A stretch of 6,746 bases of DNA. Source: an uncultured Methylococcaceae bacterium (GTDB lineage Bacteria > Pseudomonadota > Gammaproteobacteria > Methylococcales > Methylomonadaceae). A program made the translations under genes and the position numbers. The stretch covers positions 1 through 6,746 of the forward strand of contig CAIUYS010000622.1 in NCBI GenBank assembly GCA_903903365.1, read 5' to 3'. Below, piece after piece: positions 1 through 5,253 of the stretch. The number at the start of each line of letters is the position of its first letter. The first letter of the stretch is position 1. The notes beneath the pieces were generated by a model. That model had not been told where the DNA came from. It saw only the letters and a list, made by a program, of their open reading frames with translations, and made no database searches.

Positions 1-283
1 AGTCTCTGACATCAGGCCAATCAGTGGCTTGAGCAATCAATTCAAGAATTTGAGTCCAAAAATGAAGACCTGACATTGGCAGAATCAATGCCAACAAAAA
101 TAATACCCGCTTAATCGGCGAGGTAACGCCGGCAAGGTTAGTCCATTCCCATGCCGCTAAAAGAGTGATAACACCGATCACTAATGAAAAATTAAATGAA
201 AAACTTTCCGTTGGCAAAGTAAACACTGCCAGTGCAATCAGGAAAGCAAGGACTGATGCCGTTATAATTCGCTTTAGTAACAT
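1..283 (-). CDS. cdsA: Phosphatidate cytidylyltransferase (CDP-diglyceride synthase), N-terminal part
   Basis: Makes CDP-diacylglycerol from phosphatidate and CTP at the inner membrane, the branch point of phospholipid synthesis. Only the first 94 codons lie in the window; the catalytic C-terminal signature is beyond the left edge. Seen: a hydrophobic segment at about residues 6-23, a second at about 31-45 running into the family-like AWEWTNLAG (44-52), and a third at about 60-75, as expected for the multi-spanning N-terminus of CdsA. The ATG is firm because an in-frame TAG lies three codons upstream. No clear Shine-Dalgarno is visible before it. It starts 25 bp after the uppS stop, so it is probably cotranscribed and may depend on upstream translation. 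The assignment rests on the N-terminal sequence plus the usual uppS-cdsA adjacency. Confidence 0.9.
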   Translation of the reverse strand, partial: MLLKRIITASVLAFLIALAVFTLPTESFSFNFSLVIGVITLLAAWEWTNLAGVTSPIKRVLFLLALILPMSGLHFWTQILELIAQATDWPDVRD

Positions 284-308
284 TTTTGTAGGCTATTTAA
301 TAGTGAAG

Positions 309-1076
309 TTATAGAGTGACTGCTTTATTAAGAACTTGCTCACTGGTATGACCAAAGCGCCGTTGCCGGCTTTTAAAGCTCTTGATAGCATCTTCAAGTG
401 AATTCTGGTCAAAATCAGGCCAGAGCGTTGTTGTAAAGTACATTTCTGCATAGGCTAATTGCCACAACATAAAGTTGCTGACACGTTGTTCGCCACCAGA
501 TCTTATAAAAAGATCCGGGGCCGGCAGGCCAGCCGTTGACAAATGCTGGCTGATAAGTTCATCACTAATCACCTGATTTTGCAATTCTCCAGCCGCCATT
601 TTTCCTGCTATTCTCTGGAATGCCTGACATATATCCCAGTGACCGCCATAATTAGCGGCAATAACCAGTGTCATAGCCGTGTTATTTTGTGTTTGCGCCT
701 CTCCTTCGGCCATTTTATGTTGTAACTTATCTGAAAATTCAGTTCTGTCACCAATAAACCGCAAGCGGATATTATTACGATCAAGTTTGTTGATTTCCCG
801 TTGCAGGGTTGCCATAAAAAGCGCCATCAACAATGAAACTTCAGCGGCCGGCCTTCGCCAGTTTTCACTACTAAAAGCAAACAACGTCAAGACTTCAATT
901 TTATGGTTAACGCAATACTCGATAATTTTTCTAACTGCTTTAACCCCGGCCTGATGGCCAATCGCTCTGGGCATAAACCGTTTTTGTGCCCATCGACCAT
1001 TACCATCCATAATAATGGCAATATGACGAGGATTATTGCTGTCAGATTCCCGATTATTACTATCATCAACAGGCAT
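309..1076 (-). CDS. uppS: Undecaprenyl diphosphate synthase (cis-prenyltransferase)
   Basis: Condenses eight isopentenyl diphosphates in cis onto farnesyl diphosphate to give the C55 lipid carrier precursor for peptidoglycan and other envelope glycans; a cytosolic, membrane-associated homodimer. The 255 residues match the family length (E. coli 253). Seen: HIAIIMDGNGRWA at 18-30 with catalytic Asp24 (E. coli Asp26), His41, FAFSSENW at 66-73, NYGG at 142-145, and PDLFIRSGGEQRVSNF at 187-202 with Arg192, Arg198 and Ser200 for diphosphate binding. Glu211 sits in LAYAEMYF at the position of the Mg-binding Glu. The first 15 residues are Asn/Ser/Asp-rich and non-conserved. NYGG is followed by His146 where E. 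coli has Arg. An AGGA lies 8 bp before the ATG. It starts 14 bp after the frr stop. Also called ispU. Confidence 0.97.
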   Translation of the reverse strand: MPVDDSNNRESDSNNPRHIAIIMDGNGRWAQKRFMPRAIGHQAGVKAVRKIIEYCVNHKIEVLTLFAFSSENWRRPAAEVSLLMALFMATLQREINKLDRNNIRLRFIGDRTEFSDKLQHKMAEGEAQTQNNTAMTLVIAANYGGHWDICQAFQRIAGKMAAGELQNQVISDELISQHLSTAGLPAPDLFIRSGGEQRVSNFMLWQLAYAEMYFTTTLWPDFDQNSLEDAIKSFKSRQRRFGHTSEQVLNKAVTL

Positions 1077-1090
1077 TATTATGTCCTATA

Positions 1091-1648
1091 TTAAATTGAT
1101 AATAGATCGGCTTCTTTTACTTCCAGTAACTTTTCAACTTCCTTTACATACTGGTCCGTTAACTTTTGGATTTTTTCTTCAGCGGCACGCGCCTCATCTT
1201 CAGAAATCATCTTTTCCTTTAAGGCTTTATTTATTTCTGAATTAGCATCACGGCGAATATTTCTGATCGCAACACGTCCATTTTCAGACTCATGTTTAAC
1301 AACTTTAACCAGGCTGCGACGACGCTCTTCCGTCAGTGCCGGCAAGGGAATACGAATAGTCATACCATTGGTAGACGGATTCAAACCCAAATCTGATTTT
1401 AAAATGGCTTTTTCAATCGCCTGTACCATGCCTTTTTCCCAAGGCGTGATGGTTAGCGTACGCGCATCTTCAACGGCAATATTGGCAACCTGCGATAATG
1501 CAGAATCCGTACCGTAATATGACACACTAATTTGCTCCAGCAAACTGGGGTGCGCCCTACCTGTTCTGATTTTTGAGAACTCATGCTTTAACGCGTCAAT
1601 ACTCTTGCCCATGCGGGTTGCAGCATCCTGTTGAATATCACTAATCAT
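1091..1648 (-). CDS. frr: Ribosome recycling factor (RRF)
   Basis: Splits the post-termination 70S ribosome together with EF-G so that subunits can be reused; cytosolic and essential in known bacteria. The 185 residues equal the E. coli length. Seen: N-terminal helix MISDIQQDAATRM, SKIRTGRAHPSLL at about 25-37 leading into the beta domain II (about 31-104), SDLGLNP at 85-91, PLTEERR-like PALTEERRR at 103-111, and RNIRRDAN at 129-136 with the conserved Arg132 used in ribosome binding. The C-terminal half (105-185) is charged and helical, completing the three-helix bundle. The ATG overlaps the pyrH TGA by four bases (ATGA), and GAGGAA precedes it with a 7-nt gap, both supporting this start and translational coupling with pyrH. 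Confidence 0.98.
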   Translation of the reverse strand: MISDIQQDAATRMGKSIDALKHEFSKIRTGRAHPSLLEQISVSYYGTDSALSQVANIAVEDARTLTITPWEKGMVQAIEKAILKSDLGLNPSTNGMTIRIPLPALTEERRRSLVKVVKHESENGRVAIRNIRRDANSEINKALKEKMISEDEARAAEEKIQKLTDQYVKEVEKLLEVKEADLLSI

Positions 1649-2373
1649 AACTCTGTTCCTCGTTCAATAAGAGAGCCAATCTCTTCGCCCATCATTAATC
1701 TCATCACCGCACCTTGCTCAAAAATATTCATCACTCGCATCGGTACATTATTGTCACGGCATAAGACCAAAGCGGTGGTATCCATGACATTAAGACGCTG
1801 ATCCAGTGCTTCGTCATACGTTAAGCGTGGATAAAATACGGCATCTTTGACTTTTTCAGGATCTGCCGAATACACGCCCTTAACTTTAGTCGCCTTAATC
1901 ATCAGATCGGCATTAATTTCAATGGCTCTAAGGCTGGCAGCTGAATCGGTGGTAAAAAAAGGATTGCCGGTACCGGCTGCAAAAACAACCACACGCCCTT
2001 TTTCCAAGTGCCTGACCGCCCGACGGCGAATGTAGTCTTCACAGACCTGATTGATTTTAAGTGCGGACATCACCCGAACCGGCTGACCGAGAGACTCTAA
2101 TGAATCCTGCATAGCCAAGGCATTGATGACCGTAGCCAACATACCCATCTGATCGCTAGTGACTCTATCCAGACCTTCAGCTGCTTTTTCAGCGCCGCGC
2201 AATATATTGCCGCCGCCAATAACCAAACCAACCTGAATACCCACTTCACATAATTCTTTAATTTCAGTGGCCAGTCGCTTAACAATATCAGCGTCAATAC
2301 TGCCGCCTGCCTGACTCATTAAAGCCTCACCGCTTAACTTAAGCAAAATTCTCTGGCAAATCGGTTTTGTCAT
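1645..2373 (-). CDS. pyrH: UMP kinase
   Basis: Phosphorylates UMP to UDP with ATP, the entry to UTP and CTP pools; a hexameric amino-acid-kinase-fold enzyme, typically GTP-activated and UTP-inhibited in Gram-negatives. From the ATG at 2373 it has 242 residues (E. coli 241). Seen: RILLKLSGEAL at 8-18, VIGGGN at 51-56 with Arg59, DQMGMLATVINALAM at 74-88 with Asp74 aligning with E. coli Asp77, and GTGNPFFTTDSAA at 134-146 for phosphate and UMP binding. The frame stays open upstream to a TTG at 2418 (257 residues), but those 15 residues are outside the family's usual N-terminus and that TTG has no ribosome site. The chosen ATG also lacks an evident Shine-Dalgarno, which is unusual beside its neighbours. 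The last four bases overlap frr. A structured 101-bp spacer separates it from tsf. Confidence 0.96.
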   Translation of the reverse strand: MTKPICQRILLKLSGEALMSQAGGSIDADIVKRLATEIKELCEVGIQVGLVIGGGNILRGAEKAAEGLDRVTSDQMGMLATVINALAMQDSLESLGQPVRVMSALKINQVCEDYIRRRAVRHLEKGRVVVFAAGTGNPFFTTDSAASLRAIEINADLMIKATKVKGVYSADPEKVKDAVFYPRLTYDEALDQRLNVMDTTALVLCRDNNVPMRVMNIFEQGAVMRLMMGEEIGSLIERGTEL

Positions 2374-2398
2374 AATAGTATTGGGGTCAGTTTTGTAA

Positions 2399-2419
2399 GT
2401 TGGATTAACGTAACCCAAC
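2399..2419 (-). other. Hairpin in the pyrH leader
   Basis: On the transcript GUUGGGUUA pairs with UAAUCCAAC over nine pairs, one a G-U wobble, around a 3-nt loop CGU. On the other strand the wobble is an A-C mismatch, pointing to a role in the pyrH-direction RNA. It ends 25 nt before the chosen pyrH ATG. Its 5' arm can also pair with the 3' arm of the hairpin at 2433-2467. Confidence 0.5.
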
Positions 2420-2432
2420 GGCTATAATCACG

Positions 2433-2467
2433 GGTGTTGGATTGCCAAATAATGGCAAGCCAACACC
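2433..2467 (-). other. Long hairpin after tsf, without a U-run
   Basis: GGUGUUGG and UUGCCA pair with UGGCAA and CCAACACC on the transcript: 14 pairs interrupted by one C-U mismatch, loop UUAUU. It begins about 7 nt after the tsf stop. No U-tract follows (CGUGAUUAUAG), so it is not a standard intrinsic terminator. Possible roles are 3'-end protection of the rpsB-tsf message, RNase processing, or part of a pyrH leader switch with the next hairpin. Confidence 0.6.
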
Positions 2468-2474
2468 GGTAAAC

Positions 2475-3365
2475 TTAATTTCCTCTAACTTGTGCCATTA
2501 CTTCTTCAGCAAAGTTTTCTTCTTTTTTCTCTATGCCTTCACCCACTTCAAAGCGAATGAAACGAAGTGCTTGGTTACCTTTTGATGATACCAATTGAGC
2601 AATAGTCATTTTGTCATCTTTAATAAAAGGCTGACCTAACAAGGTCACTTCAGCCAGATACTTCCTGATCTGACCGGCAATCATTTTTTCAATGATGTCC
2701 GCAGGCTTGCCGCTTTCAGCAGATAAAGCACGGAAAATTTCTTTTTCTTTTTCAATTGTTTCAGCAGGCACTTGCTCTTCAGAAACATAATTTGGCTTGC
2801 TGGCTGCTATGTGCATGGCAATGTCTTTGCCTAATTCTTGATCAGCTGTTGCCAATTCAATAATTACACCAATTTTACTGCCATGTAAATAACACGCAGT
2901 GCCGCCTTCAGCCGTTTCAAATCTTTCAAAACGTCTGATAGTAATATTTTCGCCCAGCGTTGAAATCAAGCCGCGACGCATTTCATCAACAGTAACGCCA
3001 TCTTCCAACGGCATTGCCAGCAATTTTTCTTCAGTATCAATATTGTCGGCATTTAATAAAGCAACCGTTACGCTATTAACAAAATTGACGAAACCATCTG
3101 CTTTAGCAACAAAATCAGTTTCGCAGTTAATATCAACAATCGCTACCGCTTTGCCATTATCACTGACTTTAACACCGATAATACCTTCAGCCGCAATACG
3201 ACCTGATTTTTTGTCAGCCTTGGCCAATCCGGATTTACGCATATTTTCAATGGCCAATTCCATATCGCCATTGGCTTCAACTAACGCCCTTTTGCATTCC
3301 ATCATGCCGGAACCAGTTCTTTCACGCAGTTCCTTAACCATCACTGCATTGATTACAATACTCAT
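2475..3365 (-). CDS. tsf: Elongation factor Ts
   Basis: Guanine-nucleotide exchange factor that releases GDP from EF-Tu and so recycles it for aminoacyl-tRNA delivery. 296 residues, slightly longer than E. coli (283). Seen: N-terminal UBA-like domain with VKELRERTGSGMMECKRAL at 10-28 and AIENMRKSGLAKA at 38-50, the TDFVAKAD motif at 83-90 whose Asp84-Phe85 corresponds to the pair inserted at the EF-Tu Mg site, IAMHIAASKP at 182-191, TLLGQPF at 241-247, and the C-terminal FIRFEVGEGIEK at 269-280. The ATG is preceded by AAGGAAA about 7 nt away. It lies 112 bp after rpsB, with a terminator-like hairpin between, so part of its expression probably depends on read-through of rpsB transcripts. Confidence 0.98.
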   Translation of the reverse strand: MSIVINAVMVKELRERTGSGMMECKRALVEANGDMELAIENMRKSGLAKADKKSGRIAAEGIIGVKVSDNGKAVAIVDINCETDFVAKADGFVNFVNSVTVALLNADNIDTEEKLLAMPLEDGVTVDEMRRGLISTLGENITIRRFERFETAEGGTACYLHGSKIGVIIELATADQELGKDIAMHIAASKPNYVSEEQVPAETIEKEKEIFRALSAESGKPADIIEKMIAGQIRKYLAEVTLLGQPFIKDDKMTIAQLVSSKGNQALRFIRFEVGEGIEKKEENFAEEVMAQVRGN

Positions 3366-3395
3366 TTTTGTGTTTCCTTAAATATATGTCACTAT

Positions 3396-3423
3396 AAAAA
3401 CGCCCCCGTAAGGAGGCGTTTTT
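3396..3423 (-). terminator. Intrinsic terminator or attenuator between rpsB and tsf
   Basis: On the minus-strand transcript, AAAAACGCCUCC pairs with GGGGGCGUUUUU around the loop UUAC, twelve pairs including one U-G wobble, ending in a five-U tract. On the opposite strand the wobble becomes a C-A mismatch, so the structure is better formed in the rpsB-tsf direction. It lies 30 bp before the tsf ATG inside the operon, with no clear separate tsf promoter after it, so partial termination that lowers tsf relative to rpsB is the natural reading. Confidence 0.7.
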
Positions 3424-3442
3424 TGGCCTAATCTAATTTTTA

Positions 3443-3466
3443 CCTTTGCAGGAAACCTGCATAAGG
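3443..3466 (-). other. Hairpin just after rpsB
   Basis: On the transcript CCTT-(T)-, wait-free form: arms CCUU and UGCAGG pair with CCUGCA and AAGG around a 3-nt loop (3453-3455), with one bulged base at 3462; ten pairs in total. It begins 11 nt after the rpsB stop and is not followed by a U-run, so it is not a terminator by itself. It could protect the rpsB 3' end after termination at the next hairpin, or be a processing site. Confidence 0.5.
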
Positions 3467-3477
3467 CTAACTATTAG

Positions 3478-4218
3478 TTATTCTGCCGCCGCTTCTTCAA
3501 TAAAATCATCAACCTTGGCTGACAAGCCCAAACCGGCTGTTTTCGCGTCCAGCACAATGGCAGAAACGCTTTCACAGTACAATTTAACGGCACGAATTGA
3601 ATCGTCGTTACCTGGAATGACATAATCAATCAGTTCAGGTGAATTGTTGGAATCAACAATACCAACGACTGGAATACCTAATTTTTTTGCTTCGCTGATG
3701 GCATTTTTTTCATAACCAACATCCAATACAAAAATCACGTCAGGAACGCCTTTCATATCCTTGATACCGCCCAGACTCCGTTCCAGCTTTTCAAGCTCAC
3801 GTTCCATACCTAACGCTTCTTTCTTTCCGAAACGTTGATAAAGCGTACCGTCAGCTTTCATTGCTTCTAATTCCTTAAGACGATTAATCGATTTCTTAAT
3901 GGTTTTGAAGTTGGTCATCATGCCGCCTAACCAGCGATGATTAACGTAAGGCATACCGCAACGTGTCGCTTCTTCTGCAACCACTTTACGCGCTGCTTTT
4001 TTGGTGCCAACAAACAAGATAGTGCCTTTGTTTGCCGTCATTTGACTCAGATAATTCATAGCGTCATTGAACATTGGAAGCGTTTTTTCCAAATCAATGA
4101 TATGGATTTTGTTACGTGATCCAAATAGGTAGGTTGCCATTTTTGGATTCCAATAACGAGTTTGATGTCCAAAGTGAACACCCGCTTCAAGCATTTGACG
4201 CATGGATACTGCTGCCAT
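3478..4218 (-). CDS. rpsB: 30S ribosomal protein S2
   Basis: Late-assembling protein of the small subunit that sits between head and body and helps dock S1. 246 residues (E. coli 241). Seen: the N-terminal signature VSMRQMLEAGVHFGHQTRYW (4-23), RNKIHIIDLEKT at 35-46, ILFVGTKKAA at 67-76, NHRWLGGMMTNFKT at 93-106, a charged helical segment at about 106-150 that fits the coiled-coil protrusion, and the second signature region PVVGIVDSNNSPELIDYVIP at 183-202 followed by GNDDSIRA. The tail is Ala/Glu-rich. A strong TAGGAGA ribosome site lies about 7 nt before the ATG. It is the first gene of the minus-strand operon, with its own promoter and structured leader upstream; in E. coli S2 represses its own rpsB-tsf message through that leader. 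Confidence 0.99.
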   Translation of the reverse strand: MAAVSMRQMLEAGVHFGHQTRYWNPKMATYLFGSRNKIHIIDLEKTLPMFNDAMNYLSQMTANKGTILFVGTKKAARKVVAEEATRCGMPYVNHRWLGGMMTNFKTIKKSINRLKELEAMKADGTLYQRFGKKEALGMERELEKLERSLGGIKDMKGVPDVIFVLDVGYEKNAISEAKKLGIPVVGIVDSNNSPELIDYVIPGNDDSIRAVKLYCESVSAIVLDAKTAGLGLSAKVDDFIEEAAAE

Positions 4219-4364
4219 TTAATTCTCCTAAGTTTTAAAATCGGAATATTTTATTCCGGTTGGGTTATGCCTCCGCCTATCCCGTCCAGTAACCAACTTT
4301 ATCAAATAAAGTCAGCACCCTACCAAACGTGACGATAAGCGTGAGTATTTTTTACAAAAATGAA
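4219..4364 (-). promoter_or_regulatory. Structured rpsB 5' leader, probable S2 autoregulatory region
   Basis: On the transcript, in order: a direct repeat of TCACG (spaced 12 nt, about 4345-4329); a perfect hairpin with 7-bp arms and a 3-nt loop (4312-4296); a helix pairing GUUGGUUA (4297-4290) with UAACCCAAC (4267-4259) through one bulged C, closing a purine-rich loop; a perfect 7-bp hairpin (4258-4242) ending about 12 nt before the ribosome site; then TAGGAGA at 4230-4224. In E. coli the rpsB leader (once listed as the small RNA t44) binds S2 and represses rpsB-tsf translation, and such leaders are reported across gammaproteobacteria. Position and structure here fit that role, but I could not align it to the family consensus. 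Confidence 0.6.
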
Positions 4365-4370
4365 CTTCAC

Positions 4371-4399
4371 TTTATACCATAATTTACTTTTTACAACAA
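4371..4399 (-). promoter_or_regulatory. Promoter for the rpsB-tsf operon
   Basis: Read on the minus strand: -35 TTGTTG (4399-4394), a 17-bp spacer, and -10 TATAAA (4376-4371). The -10 is preceded by TGG, giving an extended -10. Transcription would begin near 4364, making a leader of roughly 145 nt before the rpsB ATG, close to the long leader known for E. coli rpsB. The match is to the general sigma70 consensus; the start site is inferred. Confidence 0.7.
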
Positions 4400-4416
4400 G
4401 CAAACCTCTGTTAAAA

Positions 4417-4445
4417 TTACAACTATTACAGGTGCAAGGTATAGA
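4417..4445 (+). promoter_or_regulatory. Candidate promoter for map-glnD
   Basis: TTACAA (4417-4422), a 17-bp spacer and TATAGA (4440-4445) give a weak sigma70-like pair that would start near 4452 and leave a leader of about 37 nt before map. An alternative -10 is TAGAAT at 4442. Some promoter must lie here because map is the first gene of its strand, but neither hexamer is close to consensus, so the exact position is uncertain. Confidence 0.3.
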
Positions 4446-4453
4446 ATTATACC
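4438..4453. promoter_or_regulatory. Perfect 16-bp palindrome between rpsB and map
   Basis: GGTATA-GAAT-TATACC: two perfect 6-bp arms around a 4-bp centre. It contains the -10 of the candidate map promoter on one strand and a perfect TATAAT on the other, so it could be just two overlapping divergent -10 elements or an operator able to affect both directions. No known operator consensus is recognised. Confidence 0.4.
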
Positions 4454-4474
4454 CCTTAAACCTCCCACACTGAA
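4446..4474 (-). promoter_or_regulatory. Possible second, upstream rpsB promoter
   Basis: On the minus strand a perfect TATAAT (4451-4446) lies 17 bp downstream of TTCAGT (4474-4469), which matches only three of six -35 bases. It would start about 75 nt upstream of the better promoter and lengthen the leader to about 220 nt. The TATAAT lies inside the palindrome at 4438-4453, so it may equally be part of a protein-binding site. Confidence 0.35.
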
Positions 4475-4488
4475 CACTTAAAGCGCCC

Positions 4489-5253
4489 ATGAGCATCACC
4501 ATAAAAAACCCCTGTGAAATTGAAAAAATGCGTATCGCCGGCAAACTGGCTGCCGAAGTTTTAGAAATGATTGAACCCTACGTTGTTGCGGGTGTAACCA
4601 CCGATCAACTCGATAAACTTTGTCACGATTACATTGTTGATGTGCAAAATGCCATTCCGGCACCGCTCAATTATCACGGCTTTCCAAAATCAATATGTAC
4701 ATCGATTAATCAGACGGTTTGTCACGGCATTCCCTGCGATAAGAAACTTAAATCGGGTGACATTGTAAATATTGACATTACCGTGATTAAAGATGACTAC
4801 CATGGCGATACCAGTAAAATGTTCTGCATAGGCGAAGTCAGCCAACACGCCAAACGCCTGATTAAAATAACCCAAGAGTCCCTGTTTCTGGGCATCGAAC
4901 AGGTCAAAGCCGGCGCTACTTTGGGCGATATTGGCCAGGCAATACAAAAACACGCCGAAAGTAATCGTTACTCTGTGGTGAGAGACTTTTGCGGACATGG
5001 AATCGGCAAAGATTTTCATGAAGAACCCCAAGTGCTGCATTACGGCAAAGCCGGCGAAGGCGTCGTGCTTGCAGCGGGCATGATAATAACTATTGAGCCC
5101 ATGATTAATCTGGGCAAACGGGATGTTAAAGTATTACCGGATGGCTGGACGGCCGTCACCAAAGACCGTAGCCTGTCTGCGCAATTTGAACACACCATTT
5201 TAGTCACTACTGATGGTTATGAAATCCTGACATTGCGTAAAGAGGAATTGTGA
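4489..5253 (+). CDS. map: Methionine aminopeptidase, type I
   Basis: Removes the initiator methionine from nascent proteins whose second residue is small; a cytosolic two-metal enzyme acting at the ribosome exit. 254 residues, the compact type Ia form without an N-terminal extension (E. coli 264). All expected catalytic and metal ligands are present: His79 in TVCHG, Asp96 in VNIDIT, Asp107 in HGDTSK, His170 in CGHGIG, His177 in FHEEP, Glu203 in TIEP and Glu234 in QFEHT. Transcribed divergently from rpsB, as in E. coli. There is no strong Shine-Dalgarno before the ATG, but the N-terminus MSITIKNPCEIEKMRIAGKL aligns directly with the family start. Its stop overlaps the start of glnD by four bases. 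Confidence 0.98.
   Translation: MSITIKNPCEIEKMRIAGKLAAEVLEMIEPYVVAGVTTDQLDKLCHDYIVDVQNAIPAPLNYHGFPKSICTSINQTVCHGIPCDKKLKSGDIVNIDITVIKDDYHGDTSKMFCIGEVSQHAKRLIKITQESLFLGIEQVKAGATLGDIGQAIQKHAESNRYSVVRDFCGHGIGKDFHEEPQVLHYGKAGEGVVLAAGMIITIEPMINLGKRDVKVLPDGWTAVTKDRSLSAQFEHTILVTTDGYEILTLRKEEL

Noticed and set aside
2419..2474. Possible promoter for pyrH (TTGGCA then TTATAG on the minus strand)
   Set aside because: The spacer is only 15 bp and the -35 is inside the stable hairpin; too weak to list as a feature.
2899..3381. 160-codon open frame on the plus strand opposite tsf
   Set aside because: It lies wholly antisense to a clear EF-Ts gene, its protein is low-complexity Ser/Leu/Ile-rich with no recognisable domain, and it has no supporting context.
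4320..4544. 74-codon open frame on the minus strand over the rpsB promoter and map start
   Set aside because: It overlaps the map start and the rpsB promoter and leader, and shows no family resemblance; it is a chance frame.
4690..5040. 116-codon open frame antisense to map
   Set aside because: Shadow of the map coding sequence, which has every catalytic residue in its own frame.
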